Part shown: piece by piece, positions 14,830-23,491 of the stretch
Layout: every line of letters starts with the position of its first letter
How positions within the stretch are numbered: position 1 is the first letter of the stretch
Source of the DNA: Nitrospinota bacterium
GTDB lineage: Bacteria > Nitrospinota_A > UBA7883 > JACRGQ01
Direction: 5' to 3'
Assembly (NCBI GenBank): GCA_029881495.1
Contig: JAOUMJ010000031.1
Coordinates: 1-34,538 of the forward strand
Length of the DNA: 34,538 nt
Made by a program: the position numbers and the translations under genes
Notes under the pieces: model-generated
The model's input: the letters and a program-made list of their open reading frames with translations, nothing else
Told to the model about the DNA's origin: nothing
Database searches by the model: none

Positions 14830-16392
14830 CTAGTGGGTTACCCCCCTGCCGACAAGCACCACATAAATGGTTTTGAGCAGGATATACGAATCAAGGAGAA
14901 ATCCTTGGTACTTCAGGTATATGAGGTCGTACTTGATACGCTCTGCTAGTCTCGGCTCTCCCCTGTTTGTTATCTGCTGATAGCCGGTTATGCCCGGTTT
15001 TGCCTTTAGCCTTCTCCGCTGGTAATCGCTATATTTATCCACAATAGAAAGTTCCTCAGGCCTTGGTCCGACTATGCTCATTTCCCCCTTGATAACGTTC
15101 AACAACTGAGGAATTTCATCCAAACTTGTTCTTCTTAGGAATTTCCCTACCGCGGTAACGCGCGGGTCGTTCTTTATCTTGAAGACCGGTTCGTCCAGAT
15201 TGTCAATATCCACCAGATCCTTCAGTTTTTCTTCAGCATCCATAACCATGGAGCGGAACTTGTACATCCTGAACGGTCTGCCATGAAACCCGGCCCTTAT
15301 CTGGATAAAAAATATCGGCCCTTTGCTTTCCCATTTGATAAAAGCCGCTATGAGGAGCCATACCGGGAAGCCAACAACCAAAGCAAGGGAGGCCGCAAAA
15401 AGATCCAAAATTCTTTTCACAACGGCATATGCCGGATGCAGGGATGTATCCTGAAGTTTTATGAGAGGGATGCCGGAAAAATTTCCCACCTCGTGTCTTG
15501 AAACGGCGACATCATATGAACCAGGCAACATATACAGTGAAATCCCATGTTCCTCGCAAAAATTTATCACCTTGATTATTTTTTCGCTGTATACCTTTGC
15601 CATCATATCCGTCTGATCCTGCGTAGGAATAACAAGAGTGTCAAACGTCCACTTCCCATGTGCCTCCGCTAGCGAATCCAAACTGCCAATTACCCTGAAA
15701 CCTTCATAATCGGAAGTCGACTTGTCGTCGTTCAACAAAAGAACTCCTACGATCTCTCCAGTGGTCCAGCTCTCGGAAAATTTCGAGATAAACCGTTTTG
15801 TCTCTTCAGTGCTCCCGACTACAGCAACTTTTTGAGTGACTATTCCCTTCCCCGAAAATGATCTTTCAAATCTGTTTATTCCCACCCTTATCGCTACAAG
15901 CGCGATCCCCGCCAAAAATCCGCTCATAATGTAAACGGTTCTTGAAAGGAGCATCCCTCTGTATAAAAATGAAATTACCATTAAAATACATAAAGCATAA
16001 AATCCGCATGAAAGAAGTGATCGCAACCTAAGGGAGGTAAGGTTAAGGCCAAATATCCCGACATCGTACCCGCCGTCGCGCCAAATGAGAAATACCCAGA
16101 TTATCCCGAGCAGAAGACCTGCCTTCGCATACTGCTCCATCTCCGATAATTGGACAAGAAATGAGACATATTCGGACAGATGAAATCGTACTTGGTACGA
16201 AAAGATGAAAGCCGCGTTAATTAATAGAAAATCGAAAACAAGGAGAAAGTAACCTTTATTTTTGCCTACCACCTTGTATAAACTCATGGCAGTGCTGGAC
16301 ATCTCCGTCTCACGCAATTTGTCATTCATATCCGGGTTCGCTAAAACCTTCCGCGACATTTCATCCTGCATTCCCCCTTGAAACCCCAACAT
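14830..16392 (-). CDS. Undecaprenyl-phosphate sugar phosphotransferase (WbaP/WcaJ-like)
   Basis: A 520-residue polyprenyl glycosylphosphotransferase that should start repeat-unit synthesis by moving a sugar-phosphate from a UDP-sugar onto undecaprenyl phosphate at the inner membrane. The N-terminal half has about four hydrophobic helices, then a nucleotide-binding-like middle domain (VAVVGSTEETKRFI). The C-terminal bacterial sugar transferase domain has a re-entrant helix (LDLFAASLALVVGFPVWLL), FRMYKFRSM, FLRRTSLDEIPQLLNV and MSIVGPRPE. The first sugar is not readable. The start is uncertain: the ATG at 16359 has AGGA 5 bases upstream, while 16392 and 16371 are further upstream. It is divergent from the CgeB-like gene and separated from the polymerase/ligase gene by 500 bases. 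Confidence 0.92.
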   Translation of the reverse strand: MLGFQGGMQDEMSRKVLANPDMNDKLRETEMSSTAMSLYKVVGKNKGYFLLVFDFLLINAAFIFSYQVRFHLSEYVSFLVQLSEMEQYAKAGLLLGIIWVFLIWRDGGYDVGIFGLNLTSLRLRSLLSCGFYALCILMVISFLYRGMLLSRTVYIMSGFLAGIALVAIRVGINRFERSFSGKGIVTQKVAVVGSTEETKRFISKFSESWTTGEIVGVLLLNDDKSTSDYEGFRVIGSLDSLAEAHGKWTFDTLVIPTQDQTDMMAKVYSEKIIKVINFCEEHGISLYMLPGSYDVAVSRHEVGNFSGIPLIKLQDTSLHPAYAVVKRILDLFAASLALVVGFPVWLLIAAFIKWESKGPIFFIQIRAGFHGRPFRMYKFRSMVMDAEEKLKDLVDIDNLDEPVFKIKNDPRVTAVGKFLRRTSLDEIPQLLNVIKGEMSIVGPRPEELSIVDKYSDYQRRRLKAKPGITGYQQITNRGEPRLAERIKYDLIYLKYQGFLLDSYILLKTIYVVLVGRGVTH

Positions 16393-16441
16393 CGCATAAG
16401 AAGAAAGTGATTACCTTTAGCAAATCTGTCATTGTCCGCTT

Positions 16442-16470
16442 AGAATATATTAACCTTGCAAAGTTATCAA
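16442..16470 (-). promoter_or_regulatory. Possible promoter for the sugar phosphotransferase gene
   Basis: On the - strand TTGATA (16465-16470) and TATTCT (16442-16447) are 17 bases apart, matching consensus at 5 and 4 of 6 positions. It is the best match I see in the 142-bp divergent spacer for leftward transcription. A TSS near 16435 would leave a leader of about 45-75 bases depending on the start used. Confidence 0.4.
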
Positions 16471-16498
16471 ACATATCGGCTCCAAGATTGCGAACTGT

Positions 16499-16527
16499 TT
16501 GAACGACATTAACATCTGACCTATAAT
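16499..16527 (+). promoter_or_regulatory. Strong sigma-70-like promoter predicting a leaderless mRNA
   Basis: TTGAAC (16499-16504) and a perfect TATAAT (16522-16527) are separated by exactly 17 bases. Only 7 bases lie between the -10 box and the ATG at 16535, which puts the usual start point at or next to the A of the start codon. There is no room for a ribosome-binding site, so the CgeB-like transcript is probably leaderless. Confidence 0.7.
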
Positions 16528-16534
16528 ACACGCC

Positions 16535-17653
16535 ATGTTCATACTTCTCGGCACAAATTGGGGGAGAGGGAACACTGGTGATTTTACTTTTAATGCGATA
16601 AAACGGGCCGGGCACAAGGTGCTCCTTATCACCCCTTCGGAGTGCGAGTACGAAGAATGCCTGACTGTCCAAGAAGATATAGATATTCAAAGCCTGGTTG
16701 GCGGTATGCCGGAAAAACCGGATATATTTCTTCATGTGGATTGTTCCGGATCTACCTGGTTTTTTCCTGAAAATATCGACAAACTTGAAATCCCAACCGC
16801 GTTCTGGAGCACAGATACACACTTCAATTTCCGATGGCACAAGGAGTGGGCAGGGCTGTTTGATTACACTTTCTTTACACAGAAGGACTGGATGGAAATA
16901 TGCGTAAAAGCCGGGGTTGATAATACCGAGTTGCTCCCATATGCGGCGGATGAACTATTTCATCGCGATTTTAAACTGGAAAGGGATATTGACGTTGGAT
17001 ATGTTGGATCGCTGAACAAGGAGAAAAGACGCTACTTCAAAATGATGGAAGACAAGGGAATTAAAGTGACAACTAACGATAGACATCTATTTAATGAAGA
17101 GATTGGAAAATTCTACAGCCGGTGCAAGATTGTCTACAATATCTCCGCACGCTACGATATGAATCAGAGAACATTCGAAGCGCCAGCGGCCGGAGCCCTG
17201 CTGATCGGGCAGTCAATGATCGATTCCGGCTTTTACGATATTTTTTCACCCGGGAAAAACGCTGATGTTCACGACTTCGATAACGCCGCCGATATCATAA
17301 GAAAATATCTCGGCAAGCCGGAACTTCTTTCTACGGTCGCGAAGGCGGGACAAAAACTTGTTGTTGAAGGACACACTTACCGCTCCAGAATTGAAAAAAT
17401 CGTTTCCGCCTGCTCAAACGGGGTATCCGCGCGCCGCACAGACCCAAGCAGATATTATCTTCGCCAGCTGAAAGCCGCATTGGTTTATCAACACCCCTCT
17501 TTCAGGATATATGGAAAAGCGTGGAACAATTTTCGAAACGCAATAGAAGCAAATCCCGCAGGCACAGGCTTGTACATTTTAAAATATCTGTACTTCAGAA
17601 TTTACGAGAAACTGCTGAAGCTGAAACAGAAAATGGGGAAGGCCCCCTATTAG
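16535..17653 (+). CDS. CgeB-like glycosyltransferase
   Basis: A 372-residue protein with features of the CgeB/GT-B family: a short N-terminal strand (MFILLGTNWGRGNT), PDIFLHVDCSGS, a middle DVGYVGSLNKEKRRYF, and the C-terminal donor half with YNISARYDMNQRTFEAPAAG and LLIGQS. The last 80 residues are basic and may touch membrane or acceptor. It should transfer a sugar, but donor and acceptor are unknown. It is the only + strand gene between 1.9 and 25 kb, is divergent from the initiating sugar transferase gene and has its own strong promoter with no ribosome-binding site. Its separate control suggests a task apart from the long operon, for example glycosylating a protein or adding a side branch. 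Confidence 0.8.
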   Translation: MFILLGTNWGRGNTGDFTFNAIKRAGHKVLLITPSECEYEECLTVQEDIDIQSLVGGMPEKPDIFLHVDCSGSTWFFPENIDKLEIPTAFWSTDTHFNFRWHKEWAGLFDYTFFTQKDWMEICVKAGVDNTELLPYAADELFHRDFKLERDIDVGYVGSLNKEKRRYFKMMEDKGIKVTTNDRHLFNEEIGKFYSRCKIVYNISARYDMNQRTFEAPAAGALLIGQSMIDSGFYDIFSPGKNADVHDFDNAADIIRKYLGKPELLSTVAKAGQKLVVEGHTYRSRIEKIVSACSNGVSARRTDPSRYYLRQLKAALVYQHPSFRIYGKAWNNFRNAIEANPAGTGLYILKYLYFRIYEKLLKLKQKMGKAPY

Positions 17654-17765
17654 AAAATTTCGCGAGGTTTTCAGCCTTGTTCCAAAGCGCAGTCACGTCT
17701 TTCAGGAAATTACATTCTCTCCGCATAGCGTATCGGCAGGCGAAAAGGTCTTGTCACATGGAAAA

Positions 17766-18923
17766 TTAAACGCAACCGTCGGCGTATGATTCCGATTTTT
17801 CCCTCTTTTGATTTATCGCCTTTTCATAATCGAAGAGGAGGCCGGTCCATTCGTTGATCACCTTGTTCGCATTGGGATATTCAAGCCATACAATCTCTTC
17901 GTGTGAAACCTGATACTGGAGGTTCTTTACGGCCTGGAACGCCTTGTCGCATTTCCATACATTAAGGTTCAGGCACATAGTGGCTACACCCCTCCCGTTT
18001 TGGACTTCCGGAAATCGCATCAACCCCAATCCTTCTTCCTCATTCAGCCTTGTGATCTCGTTAAAGTTTTCCATCGCTGAAGCGCAATTGTTTTTCGCTA
18101 AACTTATACGTGCCTTGGCCCAGAAAAATCGCCTGTCTCTCGGATACTTCTGCCCAAGCTCGGATGCGAGCCTTTCCGACACTTCATAATTCTCTTCGCT
18201 CATGTTTACCCACAGCAGGGCACTCTTTGCAGAGTCGATGGCAAGGTTCCCATGGGATACCGCCTTTTCTATCATCCGTATCCCGGCGCTCCTCATGTCT
18301 CCATTGTTGGTGATGAATTTCCTGATTATGTATCCGACAAAGCCTCCGTCATCCGCCTGCTTTTTACTCGCGTAATAATAGATAGTGCCGAGCGCAAAAT
18401 AGCAGTCATAAAGGGCCGGGTCCAGCTCAAGTGCCTTCTCGAGATTTTTCTTCACTGCCACGGCATCCAGAAAGGCCTGCACCCAATTCTGATCCTGCCC
18501 GTCAAACATCCCCGTATAACCTTTCACATTGCCGATATAAAAATAGCCGGTTGGATCATCCGGATGCGACCTGATAAGCTCGTTTGATCTCTTGACAGTC
18601 ATCTTTGCGTACATTTTGAATTTCGCCATATCGGTTCGGTCCCTGTACGCGTTCATATACTCGGCGTATCGGCATGCCATCAGAAAATACCCTTCTGGCC
18701 TGTCGGGATGTTCCTTGATATATTTCAGAAATATGTTTTCAGACTTCTCAACCTCGCCGGTGAACACAAAGTATATGCCCCGCTTTAGATCCACGACTTC
18801 AGCCGGATCGTAAAGCTCATACGCATTGGACGCATGGCTGGTATAGCCGGCAAGAATAACCGAAAGCGTTGCTACCCTTGTACCGATGCGCAAAAACTGA
18901 AGAGACTCGAATATTTTTTTCAT
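17766..18923 (-). CDS. Exported TPR-repeat protein
   Basis: A 385-residue protein with an N-terminal signal peptide: a basic start, a hydrophobic stretch (VATLSVILAGY) and a likely cleavage near residues 32-35 (HASNA). The mature part is built of TPR-like helical pairs: DLKRGIYFVFTGEVEKSENIFLKYI, spanning the segment at about residues 45-69, and KKNLEKALELDPALYDCYFALGTIYYYA near 155-182. It is probably a periplasmic or outer-membrane-associated scaffold that binds partner proteins. No enzyme motif is present. It converges on the CgeB-like gene with a 112-base spacer that holds no convincing terminator. Its place between glycan genes suggests a role in envelope polysaccharide assembly, but this is inference. 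Confidence 0.72.
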   Translation of the reverse strand: MKKIFESLQFLRIGTRVATLSVILAGYTSHASNAYELYDPAEVVDLKRGIYFVFTGEVEKSENIFLKYIKEHPDRPEGYFLMACRYAEYMNAYRDRTDMAKFKMYAKMTVKRSNELIRSHPDDPTGYFYIGNVKGYTGMFDGQDQNWVQAFLDAVAVKKNLEKALELDPALYDCYFALGTIYYYASKKQADDGGFVGYIIRKFITNNGDMRSAGIRMIEKAVSHGNLAIDSAKSALLWVNMSEENYEVSERLASELGQKYPRDRRFFWAKARISLAKNNCASAMENFNEITRLNEEEGLGLMRFPEVQNGRGVATMCLNLNVWKCDKAFQAVKNLQYQVSHEEIVWLEYPNANKVINEWTGLLFDYEKAINQKREKSESYADGCV

Positions 18924-19125
18924 CTCGGTATCAACATTTTACAGCATCGCTTCCATTAAATAAACCCCTTGTGATTTGGTATCTCAACATCTTGAATTCA
19001 CACGCATAATCATTTACTGTTTCCGAACAAAATACGCAACACAACTATCACAAGCAAACAGATCTCTACTGGTTACTCCATATCGGCACATCATGCGGAC
19101 AAAATAAGAAGCGTTTTGTTTGTTT

Positions 19126-20592
19126 CTACATTGTGTCGTAAACATATAGAAAGCCTACCACGCTCCCCGATGTCATCACTCTCGTGCGAAATTTTCCTGT
19201 AAGTTCGTTGAGTGTATTCCGCTGAAGTTCTCCGCAGTTGTGCGTCAAGAGATAGAAAAAAGGGGGCTTTACGCTGGCAAGCGCATCACCCAGTTTTGAA
19301 TCTGCATAATGGAAAATGCCGGCTCTTTCTTTTAGCTTCGAGTAGGTATTTACCTGATAGTAGGAGCAGTCCGAAACGAGAAGGGGCTTATCCTTCACCA
19401 TGGGGGAATCCCAGTCTATCGTATTCAGATTCTGTATTATCTGCGAGAAAGGGAACGCAACGAGGATATTCAATAAAGGCAGTACCACTATGACTGCCGC
19501 GACGGAGGTCCATGCCCTCTTGACAAGAAAGGCGAGCCCTGCGGAAACAAACAGCGCCGCGAACGGCAATGCAAAAAGATTCATCCTGAGCGCGCCGAAA
19601 GGATATAGACGGAGTATTCCGGCAACATACAATTCAACCGATACAAGAATTGCAAGCATAGCCAATCCTCTTTGGTGCCTCTCTCCCGAACGCGACTCGC
19701 GAACCAAAACCGCGATACCGATGAGCGAAGTCAATACCGTGAGAAAAATTAAAACCGAAGTCGCTTTCGTTCCAAATAAAGGGATCGAGTACCACTCCGT
19801 GAAAAACCACCCCCCGAGATAGTCGTACCATCGCTCTCCCGATGAGGATATGAATTGATAAATACTCTCCCTCCCGATGAACGCCCCCTCCCAGAACTCC
19901 TTGATCCCTCCGCAGATGTGCACAAGATCAATCCTGTAAAGGAGGATAAGCAAAACGGTCAGCGTCAACGCAAGGACAGAAAGAGATCTCCTAGAAACAA
20001 CTTTCGACCCGAATGGAGAGAATTCGATTATCAGGATCGCTGTTGCAACCGGGAGATATGTATAGGACAGAAGAACCGGAAAACCGAGGAGAACGTAGCG
20101 CCAGAGCGGCCCCTCATCTCCGCTCTTTAAAATATTTACATACCAGAAGGTCAGCAAGCCGCACCAGAAGAGATCCGCGCTGTACTGCTTTATTTCCGTG
20201 GAATACTGCAGGAACATCACCGCCCCTGTGAAGAAGAGCATGAAAAAGATCCGCCGAGACAACAGATCGGAACTCTTCAATATGACCTTGAACCAAACCG
20301 CCATCGAAGCAATGCTGAAAAGGAGCGGCAAGATCCTCATCGAATAGGAGCCGTAGCCGAAAATCATGCCGATTATTTTTATGATGAAAAGGTAGAGGCG
20401 GGGAAACTGCTGACATACCGGAAGCGCACTGAACATGCCGGAGAGCGGAACGTTCATTACGTCGTAGACTATGAACGCCTCATCGAGCCAGAATGACGCG
20501 CCGACCGCGTAGCGGCGGAGCATATTGCCGAATAGCCAGACGGCAAGAATAACCACGAAAGCTGGAAATGCTCGATCGATTTTCTCTTTCAC
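19126..20592 (-). CDS. Multi-spanning GT-C glycosyltransferase (ArnT/PMT-like)
   Basis: A 488-residue protein with about 10-12 membrane segments. The first periplasmic loop contains SFWLDEAFIVYDV, whose DE pair matches the acidic motif used by GT-C enzymes that take sugars from polyprenyl-phosphate donors. A hydrophilic C-terminal periplasmic portion of about 100 residues follows the last hydrophobic segment (VVLPLLNILVAFPFS). It probably moves a lipid-linked sugar onto lipid A, protein or glycan on the periplasmic side. It lies 87 bases downstream of the tRNA gene, on the same strand, with 200 bases to the TPR gene. The family is clear; the substrate is unknown. Confidence 0.78.
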   Translation of the reverse strand: MKEKIDRAFPAFVVILAVWLFGNMLRRYAVGASFWLDEAFIVYDVMNVPLSGMFSALPVCQQFPRLYLFIIKIIGMIFGYGSYSMRILPLLFSIASMAVWFKVILKSSDLLSRRIFFMLFFTGAVMFLQYSTEIKQYSADLFWCGLLTFWYVNILKSGDEGPLWRYVLLGFPVLLSYTYLPVATAILIIEFSPFGSKVVSRRSLSVLALTLTVLLILLYRIDLVHICGGIKEFWEGAFIGRESIYQFISSSGERWYDYLGGWFFTEWYSIPLFGTKATSVLIFLTVLTSLIGIAVLVRESRSGERHQRGLAMLAILVSVELYVAGILRLYPFGALRMNLFALPFAALFVSAGLAFLVKRAWTSVAAVIVVLPLLNILVAFPFSQIIQNLNTIDWDSPMVKDKPLLVSDCSYYQVNTYSKLKERAGIFHYADSKLGDALASVKPPFFYLLTHNCGELQRNTLNELTGKFRTRVMTSGSVVGFLYVYDTM

Positions 20593-20679
20593 CAGTTGGA
20601 ATATAGTCGAACCTCAAATCCATGTCAAAAACGGCTGAGGATGATAGAACGAATCCGCTACGGTTTATGCGCAAAAACA

Positions 20680-20755
20680 TGGAGCTGGCGGGCGGATTCG
20701 AACCGCCGACCTACTCATTACGAATGAGTTGCTCTACCAACTGAGCTACGCCAGC
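20680..20755 (-). tRNA. tRNA-Thr (anticodon CGT)
   Basis: A 76-base cloverleaf on the - strand. The acceptor stem GCTGGCG pairs with CGCCAGC (7 bp). The D arm contains AGCTCAGTTGGTAGAGCA. The anticodon stem ACTCA/TGAGT encloses TTCGTAA with anticodon CGT, reading ACG threonine codons. The T arm has GGCGGTTCGAATCCGCC. CCA is encoded (20680-20682), with discriminator T. All stems are intact, so the tRNA should be functional. It marks the border between the polysaccharide genes (low coordinates) and the housekeeping genes (high coordinates). Confidence 0.97.
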
Positions 20756-20768
20756 CTGCAATCGGAGG

Positions 20769-20797
20769 AAGGTAACATAACCGCATGACGCGGTCAA
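20769..20797 (-). promoter_or_regulatory. Promoter of tRNA-Thr
   Basis: On the - strand TTGACC (20792-20797) and TACCTT (20769-20774) have a 17-base spacer. The expected start is about 6 bases before the mature tRNA 5' end. The bases after the -10 box are CCTCCGA, a GC-rich discriminator of the kind linked to stringent control of stable-RNA promoters. A 5-bp palindrome, ACCGC/GCGGT (20780-20784 and 20790-20794), reaches from the spacer into the -35 box. Confidence 0.6.
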
Positions 20798-20831
20798 TAA
20801 TTCAAAAATCAATATCGGTCTACGCCTGCTC

Positions 20832-21350
20832 TTACAAGCCCCACTTGTGTTGAGCTGATAGAACAACCTCTATAAGTTCGCGCACCGCGCCGTTACCGCC
20901 AGGTTTTGAACAGACATAGCCGGCGGTGGCCTTCACCTTTTCGTCCGCGTCGCTCGGTGCCGCCGAAAAACCGCACGCCTCCATCGGAGGGAGGTCGTTG
21001 ATATCATCCCCTATAAATGAGGCCTCTTCTGCGGGGATACCGAGCTTTTTCAAAACCTCGTTGAATACCGCAAGCTTGTCTGAAACTCCCTGATGCACAT
21101 CCTTTATCCCGAGCTCGTTGGCCCGGTGCTCAACCACCCTGCTGAACCGACCTGAAATTATCGCCAGGTGGAACCCCTTTCGCCTTGCTATGGCGAGAGC
21201 CATTCCATCTCTCACATTGAAATTTTTCGATTCTACCCCCTCGTCGTTGACGATGATCCTGCCGTCGGTAAGGACCCCGTCGACATCAAGCACGAAGAGT
21301 TTTATCCCCTTCGCCTTTCGCGCAAGCTCTTCCGAGAGCGGGGGGCTCAA
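20832..21350 (-). CDS. kdsC: 3-deoxy-D-manno-octulosonate 8-phosphate phosphatase
   Basis: A 172-residue HAD-family phosphatase of the KdsC type. The nucleophile motif is DVDGVLTDG with D22 and D24; ISGRFSRVVEHRANELGI and FIGDDINDLPPM complete the active site. It removes phosphate from KDO 8-phosphate in the cytoplasm to give KDO for the lipopolysaccharide core. The start is a TTG at 21350 that overlaps the kdsD stop as TTGA, with GGGAG 4 bases upstream, so it is translationally coupled to kdsD. The length is normal for the family. Some relatives act on other 9-carbon sugar phosphates, but the kdsD pairing makes KDO the best choice. Confidence 0.94.
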   Translation of the reverse strand: MSPPLSEELARKAKGIKLFVLDVDGVLTDGRIIVNDEGVESKNFNVRDGMALAIARRKGFHLAIISGRFSRVVEHRANELGIKDVHQGVSDKLAVFNEVLKKLGIPAEEASFIGDDINDLPPMEACGFSAAPSDADEKVKATAGYVCSKPGGNGAVRELIEVVLSAQHKWGL

Positions 21351-22315
21351 ATTACTCCCGCCCTAAGCAGATCGTGGAGGTGGATCACACCCTGCATTTT
21401 TCCATCCTGTCCAACAGCGATTATTGACGTTATCTTGCAGTCTTCCATCATCTTCAACGCGGCGCCCCCCATCGCCTTTACATCGATGGTAACGGGATTT
21501 GGCGACATGACATCCTTGGCAAGTTTTCCGACCGGATTTGCCGCCCTCTCAAAGAGCCTGCGCAGATCGCCGTCCGTGATAACACCCTCAACGGCTCCGC
21601 TGTTGTTGACTACGACCGTCATCCCGAGTTTCTTGGCCGATATCTCGGTCAATACTGTGTTCAGCGATACATCCGAGTAGACAACGGGGATATGTTTCCC
21701 TGTCAACATAATATCCTCAACCTTGACCAGCATTCCTCTGCCGAGGCTTCCACCCGGATGATTACCCGCAAAATCCTCGCGCTTGAAACCTTTCTTCTCC
21801 ATCAGGACAATCGCCAGCGCGTCGCCAATCGCGAGAACGGCGGTAGTGGAAGCTGTCGGCACCATGTCCCACGGGCAAGCCTCCATCTTCACTCCGACAT
21901 TTATAAATACATCCGCTCTCTTTGCCAGCGTTGAATCAGCCCTGCCGCAAAGGGCAATGAATTTTATGCCGAACCGCTGGATTATAGGGAGAAGGCGCAC
22001 GATCTCCTCCGATTCGCCGGAATTTGAAATGGCAATTATGACGTCCCCCCTTGCTATCATTCCGAGGTCGCCGTGTATCGCTTCGGCGGGATGCAGAAAA
22101 AAGGAGGGTGTGCCGACCGACGAAAGGGTGGAGGATATTTTCTTGCCGATAATTCCCGACTTTCCCATACCTGTCACCACTATCCTGCCGTTGGAGGTGT
22201 GCATAAGTTCGATGGCTTTCTCGAAATTTTTATCAAGACCGGCTGATACTTGGGCTATCCCCATCTCCTCGATCTTCAGCACCTCTCTCGCCTTTTTAAG
22301 TATGTCTATATCCAT
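21347..22315 (-). CDS. kdsD: D-arabinose 5-phosphate isomerase (KdsD/KpsF)
   Basis: A 322-residue protein with an N-terminal SIS sugar-isomerase domain (VTGMGKSGIIGKKISSTL at about residues 47-64, then HPAEAIHGDLGMI and AISNSGESEEI) and a C-terminal CBS pair from about residue 205 (DIMLTGKHIPVV and DVMSPNPVTIDV). It converts ribulose 5-phosphate to arabinose 5-phosphate, the first committed step to KDO. It overlaps kdsC by 4 bases. The CBS pair may bind nucleotides or sugar nucleotides as a sensor. A 98-base spacer separates it from pilT upstream and contains only a 5-bp GC stem, not a convincing terminator. Confidence 0.94.
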   Translation of the reverse strand: MDIDILKKAREVLKIEEMGIAQVSAGLDKNFEKAIELMHTSNGRIVVTGMGKSGIIGKKISSTLSSVGTPSFFLHPAEAIHGDLGMIARGDVIIAISNSGESEEIVRLLPIIQRFGIKFIALCGRADSTLAKRADVFINVGVKMEACPWDMVPTASTTAVLAIGDALAIVLMEKKGFKREDFAGNHPGGSLGRGMLVKVEDIMLTGKHIPVVYSDVSLNTVLTEISAKKLGMTVVVNNSGAVEGVITDGDLRRLFERAANPVGKLAKDVMSPNPVTIDVKAMGGAALKMMEDCKITSIIAVGQDGKMQGVIHLHDLLRAGVI

Positions 22316-22413
22316 CTGGGTGATTCTACTTTATGAAAAAGGTTACGGCAATGGAGCCTGGAATAACCGGGAAGAAAACAACCCGGGTCGGTGATATCCG
22401 CGTTGGCGACAGC

Positions 22414-23490
22414 TCACGCAAAATCGTCCGGCGGTTCCTTCAGGAAATTCACAAATCTGTTTTTTTCTATCGATTTGTTAAACGCTTCTTCGGCGGATAT
22501 CCAACCCTTTTGCAGAAGTTCGAGAATGGCATCGTCGAGCGACTGCATACCGAACTTCTTCCCGGTCTGTATAACCGACGGGATTTGAAACGTCTTACCT
22601 TCGCGGATCATATTGGCCACCGCGGGTGTGACTACAAGAATCTCAAGCGCCGCGCAGCGCCCTTTTTTATCTATCCTCTTGAAAAGGTTCTGCGCAACAA
22701 CCCCTTTCAATGCCTCAGAGAGAGTCGTCCTTATCTGCCCCTGCTGGTTTGACGGAAAGACGTCGATTATCCTGTCAACCGTTTTACCTGCCGACTGGGT
22801 GTGCAGAGTACCGAACACAAGGTGGCCTGTCGCGGCGGCTTCAAGAGCGAGTTGGATCGTTTCCAAATCGCGCATTTCTCCAACCAGGATGATATCGGGA
22901 TCTTCGCGGAGCGCGCCTCTGAGAGCTGCGGCAAACGACTCGGTATGTTTCCCGACTTCACGATGATTCACAACACAGCCTTGCGCCTTGTGCACAAACT
23001 CGATCGGATCCTCAATGGTCAGGATATGATCCTTTCTCACCCTGTTGGCATAATCGACCATCGCGGCGAGCGTCGTCGATTTACCTGAGCCGGTTGGGCC
23101 GGTCACGAGGACCATCCCCTTGCCAAGCATCGCCATTTTTGAAAGTATCGGAGGCAACCCGAGGTCTTCCGCGCTAAGTATCTTGCTTGGTATTTCGCGG
23201 AAAACGGAACCAACGCCGTTTTTCTGCATGAAGTAATTCGCCCTGTACCTTGCCAAATTGGGGATCTCATAGCCGAAATCAAGATCGCCCGTCTCTTCGA
23301 ACACCTTTATTTTATCTTCGGGACATATCTCGTACAGCATCGCCTTTAATTCATCGTTATCCAGAGGCTTGTATTTCACTCTTTCCATCTCGCCGTTTAT
23401 GCGCAGAACCGGCTGGCTCCCCGCAACAAGGTGGAGGTCGGAAGCCCCCTGTTCATTCATAAGCTTGAAAAACGCGTCTATTTTCGCCAT
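22414..23490 (-). CDS. pilT: Type IV pilus twitching motility ATPase PilT
   Basis: A 358-residue hexameric retraction ATPase. It has an N-terminal PAS-like domain (GASDLHLVAGSQPVLRINGE), Walker A GPTGSGKST at residues 131-139, an Asp box and Walker B region (ALREDPDIILVGEMRDLETI), a His box (TGHLVFGTLHTQSA) and a C-terminal LIREGK-like motif (VANMIREGKTFQI). It powers pilus disassembly at the inner-membrane base of type IV pili. PilT and PilU are similar; the C-terminal motif and length fit PilT. The gene follows aroE by one base and so belongs to a rodZ-like/aroE/pilT transcript. No other pilus genes are in the window. Confidence 0.94.
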   Translation of the reverse strand: MAKIDAFFKLMNEQGASDLHLVAGSQPVLRINGEMERVKYKPLDNDELKAMLYEICPEDKIKVFEETGDLDFGYEIPNLARYRANYFMQKNGVGSVFREIPSKILSAEDLGLPPILSKMAMLGKGMVLVTGPTGSGKSTTLAAMVDYANRVRKDHILTIEDPIEFVHKAQGCVVNHREVGKHTESFAAALRGALREDPDIILVGEMRDLETIQLALEAAATGHLVFGTLHTQSAGKTVDRIIDVFPSNQQGQIRTTLSEALKGVVAQNLFKRIDKKGRCAALEILVVTPAVANMIREGKTFQIPSVIQTGKKFGMQSLDDAILELLQKGWISAEEAFNKSIEKNRFVNFLKEPPDDFA

Positions 23491-23491
23491 G

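Noticed and set aside
16361-16840. 159-codon - strand frame across the divergent spacer
   Set aside because: It overlaps the CgeB-like gene, its promoter and the sugar-transferase start; no motif.
18924-19125. Promoter of the TPR gene
   Set aside because: Several weak candidates with 17-base spacing occur, such as TTGCTT with TATTTT, but none stands out enough to call.
22367-22386. CCGGG/CCCGG hairpin upstream of kdsD as a terminator
   Set aside because: Only 5 bp with a 10-base loop and no T-run on either strand, so I do not call it.
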